From: Paraphysomonas bandaiensis
Taxonomy: Eukaryota; Chrysophyceae
Direction of reading: 5' to 3'
DNA length: 64,000 nucleotides
NCBI GenBank assembly: GCA_965644295.1
Contig: CBFFRP010000066.1
Coordinates: 489,344-553,343 of the forward strand
Below the pieces are notes generated by a model that was not told the origin of the DNA, did not search any database, and worked only from the letters and a program-made list of their open reading frames with translations. Each line of letters begins with the position of its first letter. Position 1 is the first letter of the stretch. Of the stretch, positions 46,882 through 58,235 are shown piece after piece. Made by a program: the position numbers and the translations under genes.

Positions 46882-49551
46882 ATGTCATTAATGGATTGGC
46901 TCTTAGCTCAGCTCTGTGTGGTGGATATGGCTGCTAATGAAGGTATGTATGTATGCATGCATATCTATCTGCTCATAGTTTACTCGTTAAAGAGGATGTA
47001 AGAGACGAGGAGTATGAGGCCTGCCCCTCATATGAGGACATCGACTTCTCAGGAAGTAGGCTCAACATCTATGTACATGTGTTGAAGCATGTGTTTGAAC
47101 TGTGTTGTTCTGTTATTATAGTTGATCACAATGAGCTGGCTGAACTTGAAGCAGAGGCCGGAATACATTCAACTGGGGTAAGCGCTGGTGGTATATTGCT
47201 TGTGTTGATTGATGTGCTTCGAAGGGCATGGACCGGCAGGCGAGGATCGAACAGTTAAAATTGAAAAACTTTCGTATGAACAAACCTCGAGCGCAAGTAT
47301 TTACGAACTACACATGCGATTTTAGTGTGCTAATTATTTTGCCAGCGGCGACCTCCTATCGGTGGGAAATGGACGAAGGAAGAGGATAATCAACTACGGG
47401 AAATTGTACAGCAGCATGGAGCTAAGAACTGGAAAAAGGTTGGAATTTTAAATCACAACCGTTTGGTGATGACTCATTTCGCCGTGTATCAGATCGCTGA
47501 ACTCTTAGGGGACACAAGGACTGATGTGCAGTGTCTGCATCGCTGGAATAAGGTCCTTCAACCCGGACTGCACAAGGGTGCTTGGACTGAAGAAGAGGAT
47601 GCAGTGGTGAAGTCTATGGTATGACATTATATGTAGTTGACTGTGAGAAGAGTCATTGTGTTTTCAACAGGTGATGGCAGTCGGGGTGGACAAAGTCAAG
47701 TGGAGCACTATCGCCTCGCAGGTACGCAGTGCGTGTAACGTGATACTGCTAATTATACTTCTGTAGTTACCTGGACGCATCGGGAAGCAGTGTAGAGAAC
47801 GATGGTTTAACCATCTAGACCCCGCAATAGTTAAGGGCGACTGGAGCAATTCTGAGTACATTATTCTCTATAAGGCACAGAAGCAATTTGGTAACAGATG
47901 GTGTGAGATCGCTAAAATGCTGCCGGGCCGCACTGAGAATGCAGTCAAGAACAGGTGCTCTACTTTTGTACACACGAATGAGGTCGTCTGACGACAGTGC
48001 AGGTGGAATTCGTCTACTATGCGGAGGTGGTTGCGAGACAACAACCTCGAACCTGGAACGGGGAGAGCGAAAGGCGGCGAAATGTATGTGTCGATGGAGG
48101 AACTCGCGGAACCCTCGGCCACTGCAGAGAGTAAGGGATTCCCAGCAGCTGGCATGTCACCCCCTCCTGCTTCTCCTGGTTCTCATTCCTCCTCATCGAA
48201 GAGGGCTCGTCCTTCAACCAATACAAAGCGCAAAGAAAAAGAAATCAAGCCAGTGGTGCCCAAGCCCAGTGGTATGCCGGCCCACTTGCGCCCCCCAACC
48301 ATTCAGACAGCGCCAACGATTCCTATGCCTAGCTTGACCCTTCCTTCCCCTACAGAGGACGCAATGCAACAATTAAGCATTGAACGTTTCCTTGGAGACG
48401 GAAGCGACACTCCAAGCATGAGCATGGGCCTGGGTGGATCTTTCTCCCCCCAGGCACAGTTTGCGATGTCTCGAGGAGGACCAGGTTCAGGCGGACTCAC
48501 TGCTGGAAGCGCAGGCGGGGATTGTGATGCGTACTTCGAAGAAATTCTTAAATCTGGAAATATGTTTTCTCCCACAGCTGTATTGGCAGCCATGCAAAGC
48601 CCAGCGAATAGAGACAGAGAAGGCGGGTCATCTGTACCAATCAAACAAAAGCTCAAGGCAACATCTCCCCACCATGGTCAGTGGAAACAGCAGCAGCAGA
48701 GTTCGCCCCCGTCTCCCACCACCCGAGCAATGAATATGCTTCTTCCTCTTATGCAACAACACCAACAGAATAAAGCCCATTCCGCGGGCACAGGGAGTCA
48801 GTCCGGAGATGAGTTGCCCCTACAAATCTTGCCCTACTTCAGATTCCTGAATGAATCCGCCCAGCGGTAGTCTCTAAATCTGTATTGCATTGAAGAGTTA
48901 ATTACCCTGTACATACACAGGTCTGTGATGCGTAAATTGATAGAGCGATTTCAGCGTACCTCGTATACTCCGCGCTATGCCTCTTTGGCCACGCCGAGGT
49001 ATGGAATTACGACGGGGCTTGGATCTGCTAGAGCGATGTCAGAGGCTGTTGACCCGGACTGTTTTGATAAGGCACTGTACACACATCAGCTGTGTGTAAC
49101 TTGGTCTGACGTGTTTGTAGGTGGACACTGTGGCTCTATCTGACGGAGGTAGAGATGGCTCTTGCGATGCCAAGGAGCGATGCAGAAAAAGGCCGAGATT
49201 TTCTTCCGACGCTTCTTGTAGCGATGAGTCTCCTGCCTCCAATTCAGACACCCCACCAAATGGGCCCACCCGATCTCAATCCTCCATGTTGGATGACGCA
49301 GTCATAGAGGCAGCCGTTGCTGTCGTTCTGCAACTGGCATGTCATTCCACTTCTGCTGAACAAATATTACAGGTGAAAAATTGAAATATACCGCCGTACT
49401 CTTCTGTTGTAAGTGTACTGATGGTGTCTTGTGTTATTGTGTCTAGGTACTTATCGGTAATACACCAGATAGCCCCACTAATGGTTCAGCGCCCAGTGGA
49501 AATGCACTTAACAAATCTAGCTCTGGCATGACAGGGCACACGTCACCTTGA
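46882..49551 (+). CDS. three-repeat Myb transcription factor (Myb3R-like)
   Basis: Twelve exons joined in frame: 46882-46942, 46993-47055, 47122-47177, 47225-47296, 47346-47438, 47493-47618, 47671-47721, 47767-47954, 48003-48866, 48921-49047, 49121-49372 and 49447-49551. Total 685 aa. In-frame ATGs at 46882, 46891 and 46927 leave the start uncertain. Residues ~85-240 contain R1 ([20 protein letters not shown]), R2 ([16 protein letters not shown], then [12 protein letters not shown]) and R3 ([20 protein letters not shown], then ENAVKNRWNS). The tryptophans are regularly spaced. Three repeats are the animal c-Myb/plant MYB3R type, which control cell-cycle genes. The C-terminal half is Ser/Pro/Gln-rich, suiting an activation region. 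The 49048-49120 intron choice is the least certain. Confidence 0.9.
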
Positions 49552-50388
49552 TGAGGCTAAATGTTTTCTACTACATAAGTAGTTTATTACTATGTCGGAA
49601 TGAATATTAAATGATAGTTAGGTATTGTATAGTTCATTGTGGAGCTAACAGCTAATAAACAACGCAATGAAAGATTGCTTTTCTACGAATATTGTCTTCG
49701 TTATTTTATTGCGTACCTATGCATCGTATAAGCTGCTGTGGAGTTCACTTAAATACTTTTAAAATGACCTATTAAATACTGCAGGTTAAAGTTATTTGAT
49801 GGTGCCAAATACAATATGTAAATAATGTTTAGCATTAGTTTTAAGGAAGCATTGCGAAATACATTAGATATTTTGAAATATAACGGCCTCAGAAGATTGT
49901 AGGTTCTTGATTAGCTGGAGTGCAGTGAATCAATGTAGCAAGGAGCTATGAATAATGAGAATTCATTAATTGAGTGGACACTGAGTTCAGTTTATGTCAA
50001 AGGTTAACTACTAATTCTCACAACAGTTTTTCAATTCCCTATAACCTCTTCCAGCTTCCAGGGCTAGTGAACAATATATTGCAATACTGTTGTTAGATAG
50101 CCCCTCACCAATAGTATAGATGGAGTTTTTAAACCGATCCAACAATACTATTGCAATACAATATTGGTATCCTGACTCAGTCCACCAATCACTATATTTC
50201 ACAATTTATTACAATTCAATATATTGTTCCCTAGCCCTGACCTCTACAACATTTAGCGGTAGTCAATTTCTATTACCAAAAAACTACTTGAAACTAAGTT
50301 ACTATTATATTCAGTGAAAGACAACACGATACCGAATAGACGATACAGTGAATGACTGAATCGTAGTTACACCTCCATTTCGACATAC
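49552..50388. repeat. convergent intergenic with foldback repeat
   Basis: AT-rich. An inverted repeat of about 230 bp lies at 50030-50262. The left arm, AGGGCTAGTGAACAATATATTG, is mirrored by CAATATATTGTTCCCTAGCCC. A second inner pair is TATTGCAATACTGTTG and CAACAATACTATTGCAATAC. This resembles a small foldback element. No coding signal. Confidence 0.55.
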
Positions 50389-52626
50389 CTACGCGCTCAT
50401 TTGCAAACAACTCTCGTAATTTCGTCTGTATATCTCAGTATGGCGATGTTCCAAGCCTAAAACTAGTTCTGCATTTCTGGCACACTCTTCCAACAACGGT
50501 ACAGCTTTAGCGTACGCTCCTTGCCGCTTATAAAGTGTTGCGAGGTTGTTGACGACGCGAAGTGTGTCTGGGTGTGTTTGCCCTAAGGTATCTCTGTAAT
50601 GAATAACGCACTCCTCGTATATACTGCATGATTTTTCATATTGACCCCACTCTCTGTACAGATATGCCAACTTATTGAGAGCTTTCAGTGTATCTATATG
50701 AGTCAGTCCGGCAGTTGACTTCCTAAGCTGCAGAACCTCTTCACAGAGTGGTAATGCTTTCGCAAAATCACTTTTCTCGATATATATCGTCACAAGATTG
50801 TCGAGACTTTTGAGAGTATCTCGATGGAAGTTTCCCAAATACTCTCTTCTTAGCTTCAAGCACTCCTCTTTTAATCTCATGGCTTCTGCGTCGTTACCAG
50901 TATTACTGTGTAGAGCTGCCAGGTTGTACAGGCTAGTTAGAGTGTCTGGATGGGAGCAACCCAGAGTAGCATCCCTCTGTCTAAAACACTCCTCCTTCAA
51001 CGCAAAGGCTTTCATGTAGTCCCCTCTGGCACTGAATACATTGGCTAAGTTGTTAAGACAGCATAGTGTATCTGGGTGTGAATCACCCAGTGTAGACTTG
51101 CTGAGCTGCAGGCAATCCTCCAGGAGAGGAAGTGCTCTACTATAATCACCCTGATCGCTGCAAAGCGTAGCTAAGTTATTCAAAGCAGTAAGTACACCAG
51201 GGTGCTTGTCGCCCAGTGCGGCCTTGCTCTGTTCTAAACATTTCTCCAGCAACGGCAGTGCTTTCATATAGTTACCTTGATCACTGTATAAGCCCGCCAA
51301 GTTACTGAGGCTAAATAGTGTGTGAGGATGTAGTTCGCCTAAAACAGTTTTCCTCCGCTGTAAACACTCCTCATACAGGGGCTGAGCTTTATCGTTCTCG
51401 CCTAGTTCGCTAAACAGAATTGCTAGGTTATTCAGACTTGTTAGGGTGTCAGGGTGTGCTTCACCCAATGTGATTCGCCTCTGTTTTAAGCATTTTTCAT
51501 ACAACGGCAAGGCTTTAGCGTAGTTTCCTTGTTCACAGTAAAGGTCGGCCAAGTTGTTCAAGCTACTCAATGAATCTGGGTGAAATTCACCTAGTTCTTT
51601 TGACCTCAGTTGCAAGCACTCCTCAAACAGTGGTTCAGCTCTCTCATAGACACCTTTGTCACACAATACACTCGCAAGATTATTTAGACTATTGAGCGTA
51701 TGTGGATGAAATTTACCCAACGCTACAGTTCTCAGCTGCAAACACTCCTCAAATAATGGCAAAGCCTTGTCATAAATGCCTTGGCCGTGATATAACTCAG
51801 CTAACATATTTAGCAACCGCGGCCTGCGCTCTTCATCAGTATTGTTTTGTAGAGCTTCTTCTACTGTGGTGATCACCCAACTACGTAATTGTTCAAAAAC
51901 CATGGCATTAATGCATCGAAATCCTACAGATTCTCTTATTGTCCGAAATATGCGTTCTCTGTCAGTTTCAATGAAACACTCGCTTTTCTCGGCGTCTATA
52001 ATTGATAGCATTTTGTCAATGGTGTCGCGAGTGTTCTCTTCGACGTCGCTTATAAACTGCTCCCGGTCTGCAGAGCTCATAGCAATTTCAAAACGACTTT
52101 TGGTGACGGAAGCACAATACGCCTCGAATATACACCACGCTCTTGTGTAGGGAATAGGATTGTTCCAAGGACTCAATACCATGATGGTATGACCAAACTG
52201 CTCAATGGCAGACTTGAATGTCGTACTCCACCACTCATATGGCAATGTAGTAGCTTTGTGCTGGTTATTAGAAAACAAATCAAACCATATCACAGTCTCA
52301 GTGTTGTTTTGCAGGTGCGCTTCAAGTGCGCTGATCACATCTAGAAACACATACTTCCAGGCATGAGAGACAAACACGGAGGCGTTGCCCACTGCAGAGT
52401 GATTCTGAAGATGGAGAAGTTCACAGAATGAGCACTCATAACGCTCCGTGAGTGGTTTAATAAACTCTTGGCATACCTGAGTGGTTGTGAGTCCCTCTAA
52501 TGCAGTGCGACCTCCACACAGCTCATAGAACTCACTCACGTAACTCAGTCGAACTCCCAGCTTCGGAAACACATCTGCGTTCCATTTGTAGGGCTCACTA
52601 ACAGCAACAGAAGCTGCGGTTCCCAT
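50389..52626 (-). CDS. kinesin-light-chain-type TPR protein with N-terminal VSHAW domain
   Basis: Single exon, 745 aa, ATG 52624-52626 to TAG 50389-50391. The N-terminus MGTAASVAVSEP would suit N-myristoylation. Residues ~80-230 contain VFVSHAWKYVFLDVISALEA, WFDLFSNNQH, IMVLSPW and RAWCIFEAYCA. This signature is shared by many stramenopile and haptophyte proteins and is reminiscent of TIR-like folds. From ~residue 270, eleven regular 42-residue repeats follow the kinesin-light-chain TPR pattern LNNLAxLYxxQGxYxKALPLxEECLxxRxxxLGxxHPDT. TPRs bind partner proteins. The combination suggests a signalling scaffold. No kinase or NACHT domain is present. Confidence 0.9.
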   Translation of the reverse strand: MGTAASVAVSEPYKWNADVFPKLGVRLSYVSEFYELCGGRTALEGLTTTQVCQEFIKPLTERYECSFCELLHLQNHSAVGNASVFVSHAWKYVFLDVISALEAHLQNNTETVIWFDLFSNNQHKATTLPYEWWSTTFKSAIEQFGHTIMVLSPWNNPIPYTRAWCIFEAYCASVTKSRFEIAMSSADREQFISDVEENTRDTIDKMLSIIDAEKSECFIETDRERIFRTIRESVGFRCINAMVFEQLRSWVITTVEEALQNNTDEERRPRLLNMLAELYHGQGIYDKALPLFEECLQLRTVALGKFHPHTLNSLNNLASVLCDKGVYERAEPLFEECLQLRSKELGEFHPDSLSSLNNLADLYCEQGNYAKALPLYEKCLKQRRITLGEAHPDTLTSLNNLAILFSELGENDKAQPLYEECLQRRKTVLGELHPHTLFSLSNLAGLYSDQGNYMKALPLLEKCLEQSKAALGDKHPGVLTALNNLATLCSDQGDYSRALPLLEDCLQLSKSTLGDSHPDTLCCLNNLANVFSARGDYMKAFALKEECFRQRDATLGCSHPDTLTSLYNLAALHSNTGNDAEAMRLKEECLKLRREYLGNFHRDTLKSLDNLVTIYIEKSDFAKALPLCEEVLQLRKSTAGLTHIDTLKALNKLAYLYREWGQYEKSCSIYEECVIHYRDTLGQTHPDTLRVVNNLATLYKRQGAYAKAVPLLEECARNAELVLGLEHRHTEIYRRNYESCLQMSA

Positions 52627-53514
52627 TGACCTCGACTAAAGGCATCGTATCAGAGTGTCCGATGCAGAGAGGGACGAGGTCATCCCCTGTACACATAGAC
52701 AACCCTACTGTACATGTACGTACATGTATATGTCTATATAACGCACCTGCCTGTCCACATCACACACACAGTGAGTATGTACTGCTGTATAGATATGTAC
52801 AGGTACACAGGTACACAGGTGCACAGGTACACATGTGAGGATACACACTGGATATAGATGGGCAGCAAGTTAGCTGCAAAGACCTCGTTCATAGGTAGAA
52901 ATGACGTGTCCACTTCTTGACTTACGGGAAGTATGATAGAGGTGGATTGTATAGGAGAGAATCGTAGTATGTTGAGGGGAGTATTCAGGTGCTGTGTGTG
53001 TGCAGTGTGGTGAGGAGGCGTGAAGATACGAAACGTACTCAGAAGGTGAGATGCTTACTCTTCAGTAGTCGTTTACTCTATATGAATACTTTATATGTAG
53101 AATGCTGACTATATGCAGTGCTCGATATGAAGAGGGTTGTGCGAGTATCCTTCTAGCAGCACTACAAAAGTCGGGTGGTGGATGAAGCGCGTCGATACTT
53201 CTTATTGCATGAGATAAAAAATCAGTATGGAGTAACGACAAGAACGCTACTAGTCCCAATATTTAAGCTGTTTACAGAAATGTGCAGGACAATGCGAGTA
53301 GGCAGTGTAGTGTGAATATGTATTGCTTTGTACCGCTACTCCAATAATAAATAAGTACTATGTAAAAACAATACTATTCATTACATCACAAATCAATGTT
53401 ATATATAAACGCCTTCGGCCCCTACAATAAAGGCTGTAAATGGTGACAATACTTAGAAATGTGTATTATAAGACGTAACTCTACGACACTGTTCTGATGT
53501 CACCAGGCTTTAAA
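52627..53514. promoter_or_regulatory. upstream region of TPR gene
   Basis: TACTGCTGTA at 52780-52789 lies 154 bp before the TPR gene start. Short CAGGTACACAGG repeats follow (52798-52830). The rest, up to the acyltransferase 3' end, has no feature I recognise. Confidence 0.4.
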
Positions 53515-54808
53515 TTAGTCACCCTTTAAAGTCTTGCTAACCACACGTTTTTTCTTATTTCCCCAGCTGAATATCCACTGCTGAACATATACCGCATAGA
53601 TATATATGAGAATCGTGGACGCCACAGATAGACAAAAACCCCACAAAGCTATTTCTCGGAATGTAAAGTGCCGAACGGCCTGTTGGTATGCAATAATCAG
53701 AATTCCAGTACAAACACCGGCACTGGTGCTTAGACTAAGGAAGGAGAACAGCCGTTCTGACAGCGAGAGCGGTCTGGATGCATCCAGAGGAGATTGCTGT
53801 AGCGATTCTAACATGCGTCGTCGGAGCAACCGTTGCATGTCTCCTCTCGATCGGGCTTCAGAGGGTTGAATAGGCGCTAGGAATCTCACGTAAACAACTC
53901 CCGGGACTGCCATGCTACGTCCTGAATATGATGGATTAAATTTATAATAATAGATATCAATCATGTGAGCAATCATCACCTGGAGGAAGAAGATCATGCG
54001 CCCCGACAATAACAATGGGAAGGATTGGCACCTGAAGTTGCTCCCACATGTGGAAGGCTCCCTTTTTAAAAGGTAAGAGTTGGCCTGTGAGTGACCTTGT
54101 TCCCTCAGGGGCGATAGTGATACAATTCCCACTGCTAGCTGCTATTTCTAGAGAGATTACTGCTGCTGCTCTATTCTTACGGTCCACTGGCACGCCACCA
54201 TAGGCAAATAATAGGGAACTGAAAAATGGAATCAAGAAGAGCTCCTTCTTGGCAAGGGAACAGGTTGCGACTGGAACAGCAGCCCCAAGTATGAAAGCAT
54301 CGAGCGTACTGGCATGACTAAAACATGCAAGTGTACAGCTGGGCTTGAAGTAATCTTGCTTCAAATCTTCGACAACTAATTTCACGCCAGATACTAAAAG
54401 AATAGTTCTTGATAGCAGGAGCTTTGTGACAGCGGCAGTTGGCATGTAGACACTAGGTAATCCAAAGCGGTTGAGAACCCCATCAGAGAATTTCAATATA
54501 AGGAGAGGAATTGAAAATAATAGCGCTCCTGTAAATAAGATTTGCCACACAACCAGTAGCCGGAGAAACTCGTCCACAGAGTACAAAAGTCCTCCTTGTG
54601 AGGTGACATAGCCGATGTTCAATAACTGGACCTTATCATCAAGATCCTTCTCAAAATCAGCAATCACAACATCAGAGAGATCGGACTCCTGGACGTCAAG
54701 TCGAAGCAATTCCAATTTGGAATAGAGTACTCTCTTGGAGTGGCTTGATGAGGAGGACTGCTCGATCTCATTGAATATATCGACCTTACGCGAGTTAAAT
54801 TTATCCAT
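53515..54808 (-). CDS. PlsC-type lysophospholipid acyltransferase
   Basis: Two exons, 53980-54808 and 53515-53921, join across a 58 bp GT-AG intron; 411 aa. ATG 54806-54808 is preferred; an upstream in-frame GTG is not used. Residues ~80-105 and the hydrophobic stretches before the active site look like membrane segments. Acyltransferase motifs: motif I FSHASTLDAF (H165-x4-D170), motif II-like FAYGGVPVDRKN, motif III APEGTRS (~234-239) and motif IV VPILPIVIVG. Two or three C-terminal membrane helices follow (CTGILIIAYQQAV, ILIYIYAVYV), ending in a basic tail. It should transfer an acyl group from acyl-CoA to a lysophospholipid (LPA-type acceptor) in the ER membrane; acceptor specificity cannot be read. 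Confidence 0.87.
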
Positions 54809-55330
54809 GAGCACTTATTGATACCGAAACAGGCTGCGTTGCTGCTTGCACAAAGCAAGTGAAACCTATCAGTCAGAGTACCAGGTCCACTCCACGCCGC
54901 CTTATCCCTTCAGCGTCACCTGATGTCGATGTGTATGTCGACGCAGAGCGACATGCAACTCATATGAGCCTATCAGCAGCACAGAATACAGCAGCTCATA
55001 CATGCAGAATACAGAGATAGTGGATGAGCGCAGGACACATTCTAGCATTCCACTTCTAGACTTCGCTCTTTTTTGTGTATGCGGTATGACGTATGACAGA
55101 TAGTACAGCAGTAGTACCAGTATGGTATGGTATGGTGTGGTGTGGTGTGTGCCATGGAGGAGTATCAGGCCAATCCGATGACAGATGACTGACGTGCAGA
55201 TGGATGTGTCGACCAATAGTTGAACTGATAGTTGCTGTTATTCGCACTTCACACTTCACACTTCCTTCTGTTTATTCTGCAGGCACTTTGTATATATGTC
55301 ACTGTATTATCATGTGTGTCCGTCTGTCCA
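54809..55330. promoter_or_regulatory. shared divergent upstream region
   Basis: 522 bp between the acyltransferase and hydrolase starts. TACAGCAG occurs near 54988 and TACAGCAGTA at 55104-55113, followed by GGTATGGTATGGTGTGG (55120-55146). Confidence 0.45.
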
Positions 55331-56779
55331 ATGAGCGCTGCGATATTCAACTCTTACTCCGTCACCGGAGTGTCTGGTGACTCCACAGCCCATGCGACAT
55401 GCATCCTGACGAGACCAGCGGCTGTCCTCCCGATCATATCGATAGTGTTGTTCGTTGCATTTAACGTCATATTTTCAGTTCAAACTGTTCCGAGATCACA
55501 CCACAGTCCCTTCTGTGTCCCTGAAGACAACAGATATGAATTCCAAGTCAAGCCCGCTTTAAGAGTGCGTGGGTCTGTGTTTCTTCCTCTGTACGCGTCA
55601 CACACACCCAGCACCATACAAGACAGCATTAAGGTTGCGTTGATATCAATTCACGGCTATGGCAGACACGGAGGTGAGTGTTCCGTATCTTCATGTCGTG
55701 TGTTTACTCTCCCTGCAGGCGACACATTCTGTCAGGTGTTTTCTGCTCTCGAGAAGAGATCAGATGTGATGATTCTGGTGCCTCTCTTTCATTCGACTGC
55801 GATATCTGGACTGGTTTGGAATAGCAGTGACAGTCGCTCCTCGTCAGCGTTTTGGCCTACATCGAACTGGATGAAAGGTGAGAGTTTAGGAAGGACAACT
55901 GCCATGTCTAATCCTCTTTGTATAGGTGGTAACGCCCACACTAAATTTACAACTCATGGATTATCATCTTTTGCTGCGATTGATATGTTAATCTCTCAGC
56001 TGCAGAACACTACTCTGTTTCCATCACTTAGGTTGGTGGTTGTAGCTGGTTTTTCAGCCGGTGGACAATTTGTCAACAGGTACAGCTGGGCAACTAGTCG
56101 AGGAATTTCCAGCAATCATTCTATTACCCCAGTCCGGTTTGTTGTGGGATCATGCAATTCTTATTTATACTTCAATAGTGTTCGCCCGCACAAAAACTGT
56201 TCACTTCCTTACAATGGTGTCCCATCATGCTCTCGATTCACGTTACCGTACCGCAGAATTAGAGCTCGTTGTCCGAAGTACGACCGGTGGCCATTTGGTT
56301 TAACAAATATGTCATCCTCAAAATTTTCTTATTTCCAACAACTCGCGTTGAATGAATCCTTGAAGGGTTCCGCAACCCGTGCTCTCAAGTTCAAAGACGT
56401 CAGATTCTTATTTGGCTCAGAGGATGTGTGTAACTGTAACCTACGTAACTTCAGCAATGATCCTGTGATATGCTTTCCTGAGGACGGTCGCTGTCGTCCC
56501 AATAGGTACGGTGGTTTGGGGTGCTGCGACACCACAAAGCGTACGAATCTTGTAGTGAACACCTGTGGAGATGTCATCCAAGGACCAAGTCGCCTTCAGC
56601 GGGGACTCCTATACATGCAGTACCTGTCTCATATATGGTCCACAAGGCATACACTTAGTAATGGGACCTATGTCGTTACAGATGCTTTCACTCCTACTTA
56701 TGAGGTTATTCCGAATATGGGCCATCATAGTTTTCCTTTTTATGCTTCGAAAGCTATGAACCGGTGGCTAACAGTCTGA
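55331..56779 (+). CDS. alpha/beta-hydrolase, membrane-anchored
   Basis: Three exons, 55331-55673, 55719-55877 and 55926-56779, 451 aa. The introns are 45 and 48 bp, both multiples of three, so the unspliced frame also stays open. A membrane segment at ~34-55 (VLPIISIVLFVAFNVIFSV) predicts a type II anchor. The nucleophile elbow GFSAGGQFVNRY puts Ser near residue 210; a catalytic His in PNMGHHSF lies near 437. Up to ten cysteines in the C-terminal third (CNCNLRNF, CFPEDGRC, GLGCCD) and several N-glycosylation sequons fit a lumenal or extracellular domain. The substrate is unknown. I considered pectin/feruloyl esterase but see no specific match. Confidence 0.75.
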   Translation: MSAAIFNSYSVTGVSGDSTAHATCILTRPAAVLPIISIVLFVAFNVIFSVQTVPRSHHSPFCVPEDNRYEFQVKPALRVRGSVFLPLYASHTPSTIQDSIKVALISIHGYGRHGGECSVSSCRVFTLPAGDTFCQVFSALEKRSDVMILVPLFHSTAISGLVWNSSDSRSSSAFWPTSNWMKGESLGRTTAMSNPLCIGGNAHTKFTTHGLSSFAAIDMLISQLQNTTLFPSLRLVVVAGFSAGGQFVNRYSWATSRGISSNHSITPVRFVVGSCNSYLYFNSVRPHKNCSLPYNGVPSCSRFTLPYRRIRARCPKYDRWPFGLTNMSSSKFSYFQQLALNESLKGSATRALKFKDVRFLFGSEDVCNCNLRNFSNDPVICFPEDGRCRPNRYGGLGCCDTTKRTNLVVNTCGDVIQGPSRLQRGLLYMQYLSHIWSTRHTLSNGTYVVTDAFTPTYEVIPNMGHHSFPFYASKAMNRWLTV

Positions 56780-57066
56780 ATACAAATAGGGTTGTTAGGT
56801 TTATCACTTGCATAGTAGCGATTTTGCGGTTTCCGTGTTTCTATACATTATATTACACAGGCTTATGTGGTTTGTTGTATCGTAGTAACTATAAATTAAA
56901 TTTATACAAGTCTGTAGAATTGCAAAATAATTCAACTTCTGCGAAACCATTTGTTAATTAAATTTACCACAAAGCAAGACAGAACTTAATTAATAAAAAA
57001 TTATGAAAACCATTGTTAATTGCGATTTTGCTACATTATACTAGTGAATTAAATATATGACCTGAT
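56780..57066. other. intergenic
   Basis: AT-rich 3' flank of the hydrolase gene. Confidence 0.5.
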
Positions 57067-57469
57067 TGTCAAGTTATGACACAATTGGATGATTCACTAA
57101 GTTAACTGGACATGTATTCACTCATTAATCTTATTATAAAATTATAATCAATATCTCTTCTCATTCATGATTTCATGTTATCTCTACGACCAACCATTTC
57201 TCGTACGATCTCACATCGTCACTATCTTGTATGATCAATATATTATATTCAGTTTCATTCCTGCAGTAGCCATCATGTTGTTAGTTCTCATAACGCAAGT
57301 AACCACAACTGTATTCTTCGACAAACGGTAATAATTCCAATACCTTAGAATAACAGCAAAACTCAACACTCCCTCTCAATTCAAAGCTGTACATTGAATC
57401 TTCAAGCCATGAGACATAACTGATGGGTAGAATTACAGCTTTTAATTGCCCCAACAGCAATACTCAACA
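57067..57469 (-). repeat. solo LTR, diverged
   Basis: Starts TGTCAAGTTATGACACAATT and ends CAATACTCAACA, the inverse orientation of the LTR at 14174-14473. It carries an extra ~100 bp near its outer end. Flanking words CTGAT (57062-57066) and CTGAA (57470-57474) look like a decayed 5 bp target duplication. No primer-binding site or internal region is attached. Confidence 0.7.
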
Positions 57470-57767
57470 CTGAATGGAATAAATATTAAACACAAGTGTC
57501 CGCGGTAGTGGGACAATAGCGAGGTATGTGTGAGATATATATTGTCCTCTATATAATATATATCTTAATGTTGTTGGTCACCACGAACTGCCCAATTCTC
57601 ATTTCGTTGTTAAATGCGTAATGTGATGTATATCATGAATGTGATCTCTTCATTCATTGGTGACTTATTAGGTATGGTTTTATTTTTGAGAAAATATTTT
57701 TACTTCTGACTACGTGAATACCATAAGCCATAAAGGTTATGTTTTTACACCAATTTCGGTGGGAGTA
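57470..57767. other. intergenic
   Basis: AT-rich; nothing recognised. Confidence 0.45.
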
Positions 57768-58235
57768 TTATTGTTAGCAATAGGCGTTTCAGTCAGTGCT
57801 TAACTCTGATATCCTACTATTTAACGCTATACCAAAGTTGCATGTGAGTCATAACAAGCACCAAGGTGCAACTACTTCCCCTCTACCATTCAAAGCAAAT
57901 GCAGTGAGCTAGCAGAATGTTGACATACCGATATACCTGATATCTGCTGACTTCAGGATTTTTGAGTCCTTAAGGTGAACATCCCTGATGCTTAACTTGA
58001 GCAGGCAGCCCAGTATCCCGGTTACTCTTCAGGTGGGCCCTGCCCGGATGTCTGTTTATTCGTCAGGGCTCAAAGACGCCTACACAAGTGACACTTATTG
58101 ATGCCCCTTCTACCACACAAGCATTTGCTGACTATGTTTGCAGCTCACGATAGTTAGTTTCTTGGAGAAATATTTCCGGAACTTATCCCCCAGAACACCA
58201 CGAAAATGTGCGATTTCGACTTTGTTGAGGGCCAC
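57768..58235 (+). mobile_element. TIR-family copy, left end plus internal module
   Basis: TATTGTTAGCAATAGGCGTT and GATATCCTACTATTTAACGC (57768-57835) lead to a CACCAAGGTGCAACTACTTC block and the internal module (57964-58232). The right end is missing. Confidence 0.6.
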
